From Liolophura sinensis (taxonomy: Eukaryota > Mollusca > Polyplacophora > Chitonida > Chitonidae), in NCBI RefSeq assembly GCF_032854445.1, contig NC_088302.1:30041979-30101978 (forward strand): a stretch of 60,000 bases of DNA, given 5' to 3'. This document shows, piece after piece, positions 33,221 to 44,700 of this stretch. Within the stretch, counting starts at the first letter, position 1. Each line of letters starts with the position of its first letter. The translations under genes were made by a program, and so were the position numbers. The notes under the pieces are model-generated. The model searched no databases. It saw only the letters and a list, made by a program, of their open reading frames with translations, and had not been told where the DNA came from.

Positions 33221-33462
33221 GGGGGCCTCTGTGGCTCAGTTGGTTACCCAGCAGCCTCTCACTAATGCGGTCGCTGTGGGTTCAGGACGAGCTCATCCTG
33301 GCCTCCTCTCGGCCGTATGTGGGAAGGTCTTCCAGCAACCTGCGGATGGTCGTGGGTTTTCCCCGGGCTCTGCCTGGTTTCCTCTCACCATAATGCTGGC
33401 CGCCGTCGAATCAGTGAAATATTCTTGATTACGGCGTTACACACCAATAAAATAAATAAATC
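33221..33462 (+). mobile_element. SINE family A, full length with 11-bp target duplication
   Basis: Head GGGGGCCTCTGTGGCTCAGT, TGGTTACC, then the core and an AATAAAATAAATAAATC tail. Flanked by AATGACATGGT at 33210-33220 and 33463-33473. The flanking unique sequence (AACAGAAGTTACAGGTTGCC-type) is itself a short tandem repeat interrupted by the insertion. Confidence 0.9.
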
Positions 33463-33499
33463 AATGACATGGTAGGGCAACAGTTTTATAACATTAGCA

Positions 33500-33830
33500 A
33501 ACAGAAGTTACAAGTTGCCAAAGGTTACAGGTGGAAGGCCTATATTGGTAAATTCTTCAAACGAAGTCTTCCCAGTACATATTCAAGGCACATATTTTTT
33601 GGCCGGAACAAAGATCCACATTATCCAGCTCTGTACAAAAAAAACAAGAAAAAGAAAACAAACAAGAAACCCGACAAATCCTCTGGATCCGATATTTCTC
33701 AGTGTTTGTATTGTGGAGGAACTGTCAGTCAGTCCGTCCAAATCAGGAGAGCAATGGATTCAGTGTAACCAAAACGAAATGTGGGCACATGAAAAATATT
33801 CGGCAGTGCAATCCGAGGGGTCTTTCAACA
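33500..33830 (+). pseudogene. Transposase-derived remnant with zinc-finger-like end
   Basis: Two overlapping + frames share one relic. The first has a lysine-rich linker followed by SDISQCLYCGGTVSQS. The second continues with SGEQWIQC and WAHEKYSAV. Together they keep the CxxC...WxxC...WAH pattern of the PHD-like finger found at the C-terminus of some DDE transposases in animal genomes. The relic also has an AYIGKF motif upstream, like the small YVGKV modules of such proteins. A frameshift at about 33725-33740, and an Asn-Glu where a Cys is expected, show that it is broken. Exact class is uncertain. Confidence 0.4.
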
Positions 33831-34149
33831 AAAACCACGCGGTTGCCAGGCTGTCGGAAGAGGTTTTGCGAATTGAAGCAATTAGTATATTTTGTACATC
33901 TTGTTTAATCTATTCTTTAATTCTTTGAGAAATTTTTTTATTCATCAGTGTTGATTATGGGTTCACCACTACGTCATTATATTGGTGAGACTGATCCTAA
34001 ACAATTATCCAGTATGCATGTCAAAAGGTCTAACTTGCCTAATATAGTGGCAGTGATAATTGTGTACATGATTCTCTTCACTGTGAGGAGTATGTAATCA
34101 AACATGGCGGTTGGAGTTAGAATTTATCGAGTTTCCACTAGTTCCATGC

Positions 34150-34505
34150 GTGTGTGGATTTATCAGTGATGACACATGTGAACACCTACCTGGAATCGAC
34201 AGCTGAGACGACTATGACTACGGACAGACAAATCATTTGGTGCCCAGCGGTAGAATATTAAAGCCAGTGAGGGAAGTACAGAGGTGTTCAAGGTAAGGTT
34301 ATGGAACAGTACAGGGCTGTGATAGTGTACGTGATCAGAGCTAGGGGTGTCGTGTGAGAGGTCTTTGGCATGATAATTCAGTGCCGGCAGGACTTTGGCA
34401 ACATGGACTTGCCCTGCCACAACACACAATATATGTACACGCGCCAAATGACTCTTCGTCGTCAGAAATTGTTAAGTACGACGTTGGGCCCAGAACATAG
34501 ATACA
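34150..34505 (+). mobile_element. SINE family B, variant body
   Basis: Shares with 18741-19062 the blocks GTGTGAGAGGTCTTTGGCAT, GCAACATGGACTTGCCCTGC, CACAATATATGTACACGCGC and CAAATGACTCTTCGTCGTCA, ending TTGTTAAGTACGACGTTGGG. The head is strongly diverged. The minus-strand frame here (34163-34447) is a by-product. Confidence 0.6.
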
Positions 34506-34565
34506 TTCACACATACATGCAATTCAGTATATTGCACGTACATATATAAGCACCTACAAAGTGAT

Positions 34566-34823
34566 TTGCCCTTGAGGACATACGCTGACAACAGATGTCT
34601 CAAGTGCCTGACACAAGGCATTACGGCCGGATGTCAACAGGTTTACAACAGCTTTGTGAACGTCTGTAAACCAGACAATTTAGGGAGCGAAGTACTGAAA
34701 GTAACATATATAAGTATGTCTGACAATAACAGACTGGATGACTTGAGTTGGGATGAGAGGAAGTTTCCTGATAGCCCCGGGGTCGAAGAGTTTTTCATTG
34801 AAGATACGGTACCCGTACTGTAG
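34566..34823 (+). CDS. Candidate small open frame, unknown
   Basis: An 85-codon frame in unique sequence with acidic, hydrophilic composition (NNRLDDLSWDERKFPDSPG, EEFFIEDTVPVL) and several cysteines at the start. Codon use looks less random than nearby frames. No family recognised. It lies 0.85 kb upstream of the Ig-TIR gene and could be a last exon of an upstream gene or a chance frame. Confidence 0.22.
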   Translation: MPLRTYADNRCLKCLTQGITAGCQQVYNSFVNVCKPDNLGSEVLKVTYISMSDNNRLDDLSWDERKFPDSPGVEEFFIEDTVPVL

Positions 34824-34959
34824 GCTCCGGTGTTTGACGCGCAGGCCTACACGTTAACTCGGTAAATACGGCTTCAGTCATTACATATTATACACTGTTA
34901 CACACGGAGAAAATCAACAGTAGTCACTCAGTGGGTACTTGGTCTATTATATACATATA

Positions 34960-35172
34960 ATTATCCTAGGTAGGGATAAGTGTAAGGAAGTGGTGGAGGG
35001 CGTGAAGGCCCTCCACCACTGCTGTTTGCACTACTGCTGTTTGCACAGTTGTAGATCTCAGAAAACAGGAAGAAATTACTATTTATATAAAGACTTGATT
35101 GAAGACACCCACGACTTCAATATACTCCACCTGTCCATCAACGAACTACTTCTGAAGAGAGGCAAGAAGTAG
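34960..35172 (+). CDS. Candidate terminal exon, unknown
   Basis: Open frame after a possible acceptor (ATTATCCTAG, then GTAGGGATAAG) reading to TAG at 35170-35172. It has a histidine/cysteine cluster (HHCCLHYCCLHSC) and a YKDLIEDTHDFNILHLSIN stretch. The cluster is encoded by a hairpin plus a duplicated ACTGCTGTTTGCAC, which argues against long-term coding constraint. No family recognised. Confidence 0.2.
   Translation: MILGRDKCKEVVEGVKALHHCCLHYCCLHSCRSQKTGRNYYLYKDLIEDTHDFNILHLSINELLLKRGKK
34989..35020. repeat. Perfect 13-bp stem-loop
   Basis: AGTGGTGGAGGGC, a 6-base loop GTGAAG, then GCCCTCCACCACT. It is followed directly by ACTGCTGTTTGCACTACTGC, in which a 14-bp word is repeated. It could act as a structured RNA element if transcribed. 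Confidence 0.85.
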
Positions 35173-35666
35173 CCAGCCTGGTAGGTTACTATAATGATAT
35201 TTATTATCCTACTGCATAACTCAAATATAAATGGTACAGTGTATGTATAGTCTCAGGAATATTTAGTTCAATTAGAATGGACTTTGATGTCTATTTTTGA
35301 CCATTACAGTTTCCTCAATGTTGAATTATTGAACTGAAAAATGCTGTCAGTCCAATCAGCAAAGTACTTTGCTAGTAAAATATCAGAAATTGTTGAAACT
35401 ATACCTCAGTGTTTAATTTAACTGAACTAAATATTCCCGAGACCATAATATACACAGTTATATCATTTATATTCGACCTATGCAGTATGACAGTGCATCT
35501 AATCAGGAAAGATTCAAAGATTGTGGTTCAACATTTCTGGAAGAAAAAATCTTTCTACTCCTAGAGCTCTGACTTCGCTACCTGTGTTTGACTGGGGATT
35601 ATTGATCAAACCTGGGCTCTCTGTCTACTCCCGAGACCATAATTCGCAGTTTCCAGTACTCACAAA

Positions 35667-35754
35667 ATGAGGACTCATCTGTACTGCCTTCTCCACTTCA
35701 CCATCACTGCATCATTACTCTTCTACACGGATGGGATGAATGCAGACTGCAGCG
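35667..35754 (+). CDS. Ig-TIR receptor exon 1 (signal peptide)
   Basis: ATG at 35667 opens MRTHLYCLLHFTITASLL, a typical secretory signal, ending DCS plus one base before GTGAGT. It is the only ATG that joins in frame to exon 2 with a signal sequence. The 5' untranslated part and promoter are not defined. Confidence 0.75.
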
Positions 35755-38700
35755 GTGAGTTTGGAACATTGTGTTAATACTACTGTCAGTTTAGTACATT
35801 TTTCTAAACTTGCAAAAATATACATGCAGTGGTGTATAGTCCCTAAGTAGTGATAGTGCTAAAAAAGCTGTACCATATAGTAAATATTTTTTTTTTTTTT
35901 TTTTTTGTTGATTGGTGTTTTACGCCGTACTCAAGAATATTTCACTTATACGACGGCAGCCAGCATTATGGTGGGTGGGAACCGGGCAGAGCCCGGGGGA
36001 AACCCACGACCATCCGCAGGTTGCTGCAAGATCTTCCCACTTACGGCCGGAGAGGAAGCCAGCATGAGCTAGACTTGAACTCACAGCGACCGCATTGGTG
36101 AGAGGCTCCTGGGTCATTACGCTGCGCTAGCGCGCTAACTGACTGAGCCACGGAGGCCCCATATAGTAAATAAGTATGCTGAGAGGGTATGCAGCTTAAT
36201 ATATCATTGAGGAGATAAATAGTTTAGTTCATGTGGCCAGTGAATATAGTTATGTATGTAGACCCTAAATCACAAAGTCAAAGTACTTTTATTCAACCAG
36301 GGAAACTCTTACAGTACAGAACTCATTTCCATAGAGGCCTTGACGGAGAAAACAACACAAAGGTATACATTTACACATGTAGAAATTAAAACAGTAAAAT
36401 TTCATCCATGATTAAAATTACGTTTCTGATTTTTTCCTGATTTTGAATGTTCTGGGGATTTTCAAACCATGTTTTGATGTGTATTTTGAAGATAGGATGA
36501 TATCCTTCATGTCAAAAGCATGTAATTTTCAGCTTCAAGCTATTATTTGATGACAATTATTTTGCCTGTACAAGTGCACTTTTAGGGCGAAAGGTTAAGG
36601 TCTTTTACAGTAAATAAACATTTTTTTCAGTGCACAGATCTCTTTTCACCAACAAATTAATACTTTCTAAAATTAAAAAAAAAATTGGGTAACATATGAT
36701 TAAGCCCAATTAAGTTTGGTTGAGGGTTCAAGTCCAGAGGTTTGTCAGGTATACTTCCTCGTGGCAAAGGGTTTTCTTCATACACAAACCTGACATATAC
36801 ATTGTATTATAGTAAAATCATGAGGACTGGGTGTGTTGTTAAATACCAATCAAAATGAATTAAATAACAAATTTTGTCTAACTTCAGTTAGGACAAAGCA
36901 TTAAGGGGCTAAGCTTCTGACTACCGAATGCTGGTACATACTAACCATGCAATGTTTGTAGCTAATAGAGGAGTTTCGAGTTTGAATTCTTTTATCGTGG
37001 AAGGCAGAAAAAGTCTAAATTGAATTGTATCATATGATCTGTCAAAAATGTTTGGCAATTATTTTTGATCCCTTTCACAATAACATGGGTGTCAGTAAAA
37101 AGTGTCATAAAAAGTAATTTAGAGCAGACAAATGAAAGAGAAAATTGAGAATTGAAATGTTTTGTGAACCTGAGAAGTTCCTAAAGGAAAGATGTGTCAT
37201 TTGTGCCTCTGGCAAAGGGTGAGGCAGGTGATCAGGAAGTCAAGTTCAACAGGGTTGTGTAAAATGTTTCACTTTTCAGATTGCACAGTAGGACTGTTTT
37301 TACCTTTGATGACAGAAGAGTTCCAACTCAAATCTCCCCTATTGTTGCACTTCACGGCCATTCCACCATGACTCCTGTAACTCCAGTGACATTACGGCTG
37401 CTTTCCTAAGTTGTATTTTTTATGCTACGGGCAAGTCATATAAAAGGAAGATTTTTGAAGAGTATATATTGTTGGTAGATTTATAAGCATGGTAAGGAAC
37501 CATTATTGCTGGATATACATGTACTTTTCCTAGCTCACCAAAATTGGTAAGGTAATGTGTTTCTCATGGCATCTACAGTTAAAAGCTGACTGGTTGTAGA
37601 CCCTGTTTAAACCATATAGCCTCACTGTGACACCAACCAGTTTTGCCTTGCCTTATTGCCTCAGCTGATGTTTGAAGATTTGCGAAAATATGTGAAAATG
37701 GAGAAAAGAACAGCAAGTGATTTTTACAGGTTGTTGAACTTTTCCTACGAAGGCCTACCTGATAAACTCCCGCGGCAGGTAAATGTGACTCCTGTGACGA
37801 GTAACAAAAACAAATTAAATTCAGATTCAGGTTCATCATGGAGTGCATAACCACTAATTGGCAGAGCTGCCTGATATTTTAGCTGCGCCCCTTTGATATC
37901 TATTCTGTCACCATCCTCAAACGATCTACATGTAACTATGCTGTTAAGATAATTTAGGCACAGCGCTCTAATGTTCCATCAGCATGTTAAAGTATAATGT
38001 CATGCAGTTGTTATAAATGAAATGGAGTTCCATAAAATAAGCCTGTACTTCTAGACTGGATATTACTGGTTTAATTTCAGTCTGTTGGAAGTTCTTCATT
38101 GCTATTAATACTTGAAAACTCATAGCCAACGAAAACACGAACATGAAATGATATTCATCTTGTGCTTTGCAGGCGTTGAATATCATTTTCTCAAGCTGAC
38201 AATTGCTGATATCTCATCTTACAGCATGCACTATCTGTACATGTATATTATAGTGAAAAAGGGTGGGTACTTTAAATCTCTGAATATGTGCATCGATAGC
38301 TGAGCTAGCAAAGCCAGCCATTGTCTAGTTGTTTACATTGCAAACATGCAGACGTCAGGCACACAAAGGGAGGTAACTGAAGGCGAATAAACGCATGTAG
38401 ATCATTGGATATTAAGATTGTTGGCTATTGCCTCGTGAACTTTTTTACTATTTATAACCCAGGACTAAATTAAGCCCAAAACCTTAGGCATTGGTGTTAA
38501 AAAACTAGATAACACAACTAAACTTAACAGGGAAGTAAATCCTTAAAAGTTTTTTCATGTTTGTTCAGAGCAAATGCAAGATTACCTAGTGATATGTTGC
38601 TTGAATCCTTAGGCAATGGTGTTAAAAAAATAGTTTTGTATCACTGTAACTAGTCTGAGAAATAAGCACTGATGCACACTGGTTAACATGGAATGGTTGT

Positions 38701-41700
38701 TAAACTTACTGGTAGGGAGTGAAGTCATATCTTGGAATTCAGTCTGCAGAGACAGGGCTGCTGCATCAAAACAATAGGCATTTGTTGAATCACAGACCAA
38801 CTTGTTTAAAGAGAGATTCATTTGAAAAGAAGCACTAATTAACTGAAAATTTGTTTCAGATTCTAGATCCTCCAACATTTCTACTCATCCTCAGTTTAAA
38901 CTGAAACCCAGCAATATCAGCGCTCACGTTGGAGATATGGTCACTTTGCACTGTGAGGGGAAATTTGCTGTGGACATTGCAGCAGTTCACTGGCTTGTTA
39001 ACAGCACAATGCCACTGAACGTCATGTGTTGGGAAATGAAGACAGAGGTCTGTTACAGATATCAACAGACACCATATCCCAATAACAGGTTAGACCAGGT
39101 TAGCCTTGAAACATCCTTTATTTGGCATAACCAGACCTACCAGAAAAAAGTTAGTAGGTCAGAAAAGGGATTTTTTTTCCACTATCTGGTGAGAAAGGTT
39201 GGGATTTTAAGGCAAATTATCATTAAGAAGGGGAGTGGTTGGGAGTGGGGGGGGGAGTAACTTGCATCAGAATCACAATAAAAGCTTACAATAGGGCCCA
39301 TTTTTGTAGGGTTGGTCGGGTTACGACTAATATGCCATATAGTCCCTGCCCCACCCACACATACATGCCATATAGTCCCTGCCCCCACCCATACATGCCA
39401 TATAGTCCCTGTCCCATTCACTCATACATGCCATATAGTCCCTGCCCCACCCATACATACATGCCATACAGTCCCTGCCCCACCCACACATACATGCCAT
39501 ATAGTCCCTGCCCCACCCACACATACATGCCATATAGTCCCTGCCCCCACACATACATGCCATATAGTCCCTGTCCCATTCACTCATACATGCCATATAG
39601 TCCCTGCCCCACCCATACATACATGCCATACAGTCCCTGCCCCATTCACTCATACATGCCATATAGTCCCTGCCCCACCCATACATACATGCCATACAGT
39701 CCCTGCCCCACCCACACATATATGCCATATAGTCCCTGCCCCACCCACACATACATGCCATATAGTCCCTGCCCCACCCATCCATACATGCCATATAGTC
39801 CCTGCCCCACCCACACATACATGCCATATTGTCCCTGCCCCACCCACCCACCCATACATGCCATATAGTCCCTGCCCCCTCCCATCGATACATGCCATAT
39901 AGTCCCTGCCCCCACCCACACATGCATGACATATAGTCCCTGCCCCCACCCACACATACATGCCATATAGTCCCTGCCCCACCCACACATACATGCCATG
40001 TAGTCCCTGCCCCACCCACACTTACATGCCATATAGTCCCTGCTCCACCCGCACACACAGGCGATGTAGTCCCTGCCCCACCCACCCACACATGCCCTAT
40101 AGTCCCTGCCCCACCCATCCATACATGCCATATAGTCCCTGCCCCCACCCACACATTCATGCCATATAGTCCTTGTCCCACCCACACATACATGCCATAT
40201 AGTCCCTGCCCCACCCACACAAAAATGCCATATAGTCCCTGCCCTCACACACCCATACATGCCATATAGTCCCTGCCCCACCCACACATAGATGCTATAT
40301 AGTCCCTGCCCCCACACATACATGCCATATAGTCCCTGCCCCACCCACACATACATGCCATATAGTCCTGGCCCTCACCCACACATGTAGTCCTCCCTGT
40401 ACTTGTTTCCAAAATGTTCACAACACAATCAGCATCTAATTTAATAGTAGATAGAATATTGCATAACGTTAAAGTTTGATGGAAGGAGATGATCACAGAT
40501 GGTATGCAGCACTGAAATATGTTCAGCATACATGAACATGTGTGTGCTTTTCTTAAACGATACATGTACTTCTTCACATAAAACAAGATATGTAGTGCAT
40601 ATGCATGGCATCTTCCACCTATATGGTGTGCGTGTTTGTGGGTTACGTACACATGGTAGTGTTTGTCAGTAACTTGCCCAAAGTTGATGGTTTACCCACT
40701 CCTGTGTCATCCACCAATATTTGATGGTTTACCCACTCCAGTGTCACCCACCAAAATTTGATGGTTTACCCTAACTCCTGTGTCGTCCACCAAAATTTGA
40801 TGGTTAACCCACTCCTGTGTTGTCCACCAAAATTTGATGGTTTACCCACTCCTGTGTGGCCCACCAAAATTGATGGTTTACCCACTCCTGTGTCGTCCAC
40901 CAAAATTTGATGGTTTACCCACTCCTGTGTCGTCCACCAAAATTGATGGTTTACCCACTCCTGTGTCGCACACCAAAATTTGATGGTTTACCCACTCCTG
41001 TGTCATTCATCAACAATACCATGAATACTGGCCATCATGCTATGCATGTACATGAAAAATGCTATGGTATAATGTTAGATAACAAATATAGGGAAGAAAT
41101 TCAATGGTATGCTTTTTGGTTTTTATGCAGAGGTGCTAACTTGACAGTGAATGTGACAGAAGATGATTTTTACCTACCACTGAGTTGTCGTGTATATACT
41201 GCTCAGATTGATGCTGTTTTGCCCTGTGTGACAGTATACATTGTCCCTTATCGTAAGTCTTCATACAGTGTATGTATTTGTTTACGTATTTGGTATTATA
41301 AGCCATACTCAAGAATATTTGACATATACAACATCAGCAAGCAATAAGGTGGGAAGACACTCAGGGCAAGGCCCAGGGGAAACCAGTGCAGACTGTTAGC
41401 ATGATAGGAGGATATCAGCATGAGCTGGAATTGAACTCACAGTAATCATCTTTGTTCATAAATGTACTGTTGTGTAGTGTAGATTCCAAGCTTTGATTAT
41501 AGCCTTATGTCTTTCTGCCCTATGCCATAGAAGGGGGTGAAATGTTTCTTTTCATTCTACCTGCCACGTGTGACAAATAGGGTTTTATTTAATCTGATTT
41601 ACATGTCGGCAAAAGGTGGCCATGTGAATATTTTACGTCCTGCTGTTAGTCACCATTCTCCCTTTAGCAGAATGTACTGTATATGACAAACTCTGTTCAT

Positions 41701-44700
41701 ACCATGTGTATAGGTTGATTATGTTCAACCATGTTTGCGACTGTCACTCATTCACTATCCCCTCGGATGTTTTATTGGGGTTTAATGCAAACAAGTATAT
41801 GTATTTGTGAAACCTGTCAGTGTTGGTGGTGTGGTCTGAGTTACTAGAGGCCATTCTAGTATTCTCCCTTAAAATGTTCAATATAGAAAGTTTTATATGC
41901 AATACTTACATCACCCTTCCCTGCAGTACATATATGTGTACACACTAACTGGTGTGACTGTTGTACACACTGACTGTTGTACACACTGACTGTTGTACAC
42001 ACCGACTTATCCACACTGACTGTGTACACGCTGAATGTTGTACACACTGACTGTGGTACTCACTGACTGCTGTACACACCGACTGTTGTACACACCGACT
42101 GTTGTACACACTGAATGTTGTAAACACTGACTGTTGTACACACTGACTGTTGTACACAATAACTGTTGTACACACCCACTTGTACACAATGACTGTTGTA
42201 CACACTGACTGTTGTACACACTAACTGTTGTACACACCAACTGTTGTACACACCCACTGTTGTACACACTGAATGTTGTAAACACTGACTGTTGTACACA
42301 CTGACTGTTGTTGTTACAGCAGAGGCCAGCTGCTCTGTTTGGTTTATCTACAGCCCTTGATCACGTTGATAAGAAGCAACCTGCTATAAGCTGAGTAAGC
42401 ATTACAGGAATCTTGTGAGTTCACCCAAGTTGACACGAGACAGGGTGGGGGGTTTTCGGGATCTAACGTGCCTAAAAGGAATGTTTTTACAGCAGCTGCT
42501 ATTTGAAGGCATTGTTAGGCCGACAGACCTGGCTATGCAACATGTGTATTCAGTGTAGCAGGTACCATCAAATCTCACCTTTTAGCTGCGTTAGTTTGTA
42601 AGAGCCCCCACCATGTCTCGTCCATATCTGCCTGAATTTGTGGGACTCCTGAAATGCCGACTCGGCTTATTACCTACTTATGCTGTGCCAGCACCTCTGA
42701 TCATGACTGGGGTTTTGTTTTTGTTTGGTTCCTCTAAAACTCCTTATGAGACACAGGACATAGGCCTGCTGTTACCCTCTGTGGTACCACCATGTCTGAT
42801 CTTCTCTGTCAGAGTTGTGTTTTGGTTTGGTTCCTCAGCAACCACAGATAAGAAACAAGACATACATGTAAGCCTGCCCTTACCCACTGTAGAACCATCA
42901 TCAATGATCATGTCCATAAATCCATTTCACTGGTGTATTTGTGTTTTTGTTTGGTTCCTCTACAGCGCCTGATGAGAAGCGAGACATTGGCCTGCTATTA
43001 CCCATTGTCGTACCAGTAGCTGTGATAATACTCCTTCTGCTCACCTGCCTGTGTTATTACTTGTATGAACCACAGATCACCTTCTTCTTCTACACGTGGT
43101 ACACATTTAAATGTCAAAAGCATCACAAAGGTAAAATTAGCATTTTATATGGGGAAGCCTTCACGCATATATATAAATATATTTAGTAATTTCGGTTTTC
43201 ATTTACGGGCCATCATTAAAAATACATATATGTTGTTTTGGTCATGTAAATCCAAAACGTACCCAACTTTGAAGTTTTTTATCCAGATTTAGATAAACCT
43301 AATTTCTTTAATAGTTCTTTAAAATCATTATCTTTTGCAGAATAATAATTAAAAAAAAAAATAGTTGCCATCCAACTAACCATAATTTTTTAGTGGCTAG
43401 GGTCGTGTTACAATTCTAGCAAACAGTGTACATGGATGATCTATTAAAACTGTGACAGTCAGTTGATATTTCCTGCCTTTGTGATAACATTTTGTTGGCA
43501 AACTGGCAAGGTATTAGTCATTCATTACCAGAGAACAATGGTCAATTGAGCTTTGACTGATTGACTATTGTGCTGGAGAAAGCACCACATAATTTCCATA
43601 AAGCCAGACTTTCCAAACATGTATGATTCACCACCATCATAGAAGTGAGAAATTCTGAGGCCCGTTTTACAAAGCCGTCACGGCGCTACGCCAAGCGCAG
43701 TTACCATGCCGACGTATCTTTTTACTATATGTTGCCATGGAAAATACGCCAGGCGCAGTTCGCGACCGCTTCGTAAAACCTGACCCAGGTGTTAAACTAT
43801 AATTTATATTGATTGATTGATTTGATTGGTGTTGTACGTCGTACTCAAGAATATTTCACTTACATGACAGCGGCCAGTATTATGGTGGGAGGAAACTGGG
43901 GGAAACCCGCATGTTGCTGGCAGACTTTCCCACTTACGGCCTGAGAGGAAGCCAGTATGAGCTGGACTTGAACTCACAGCAACCGCATTGGTGAGAGGGT
44001 TAAACATTAATAGGATAAATAAATATGACATTGTCCACTCACTGTTGTACACATTCTGCGTAGGTCGTTTTGGCTGTGACATACTGGTGGTGCATGATGA
44101 CGATGATCATACGTTTGTCAGAGAACATATTGCCCCAAATCTGAAGAGTTTAGCCTACCTGAAGTACAAGACAATGGCCAAGGATCTCTCTGCTGGACGA
44201 TGTAAGCCCCTGAACATTCTCAAACAACTTCTTATCTAATGACAACGTATTGCTAATACCAATTGGGATTTTTTTGCGAATGTAACTTAGACTGACTGTT
44301 TCTCTAAGTGTTACTTTTCTCAAAAAAAAAAACCAAACAACAGAACAATTTCATGCTGCCATTCTCTATCTAAATGTACCTTCGCTCTCTGGGTATGAAA
44401 TGCCAAAAATGTAATAACAAAAGTGATATCTGTAAACAAAGTGAAATCTATGAAATGGCACTTTTATCACTGAAAGAAACCATATTTCACCTTTATATAA
44501 AGAATAAAAACAAATCCACCGTTTCAACACATTCAGGCCCTTGTATTTCCATACAATACATGGTATGGCAAGAAATGTTTAGGGAGGTCACACATTCGAT
44601 GTTGTTTGAGAAGCCATGATGTGTACACTTGCACATGGTTCGCTCATGACAACTGGGTATAATCACTCGTACAAGCATTACAACAAATTTTTTTTTTAAT

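Noticed and set aside
33216-33428. Open frame through the SINE at 33.2 kb, and similar frames at 14.6, 21.6 and 35.9 kb
   Set aside because: All are translations of SINE family A bodies and recur wherever a copy lies.
36090-36160. Possible tRNA gene (minus strand) with A- and B-box-like motifs
   Set aside because: The tRNA-like segment is the head of a SINE; it lacks a proper cloverleaf and occurs in many dispersed copies.
39098-39099. Alternative exon 2 donor ten bases downstream
   Set aside because: It would leave phase 0, whereas exon 3 requires phase 2, so the join would shift the frame.
39239-40356. Open frames up to about 297 codons on both strands
   Set aside because: They lie in a 33-bp tandem array. 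A unit divisible by three keeps all frames open and gives period-11 peptides.
41856-42299. Several minus-strand cysteine/valine/threonine-rich frames
   Set aside because: Translation of the 16-bp intronic array.
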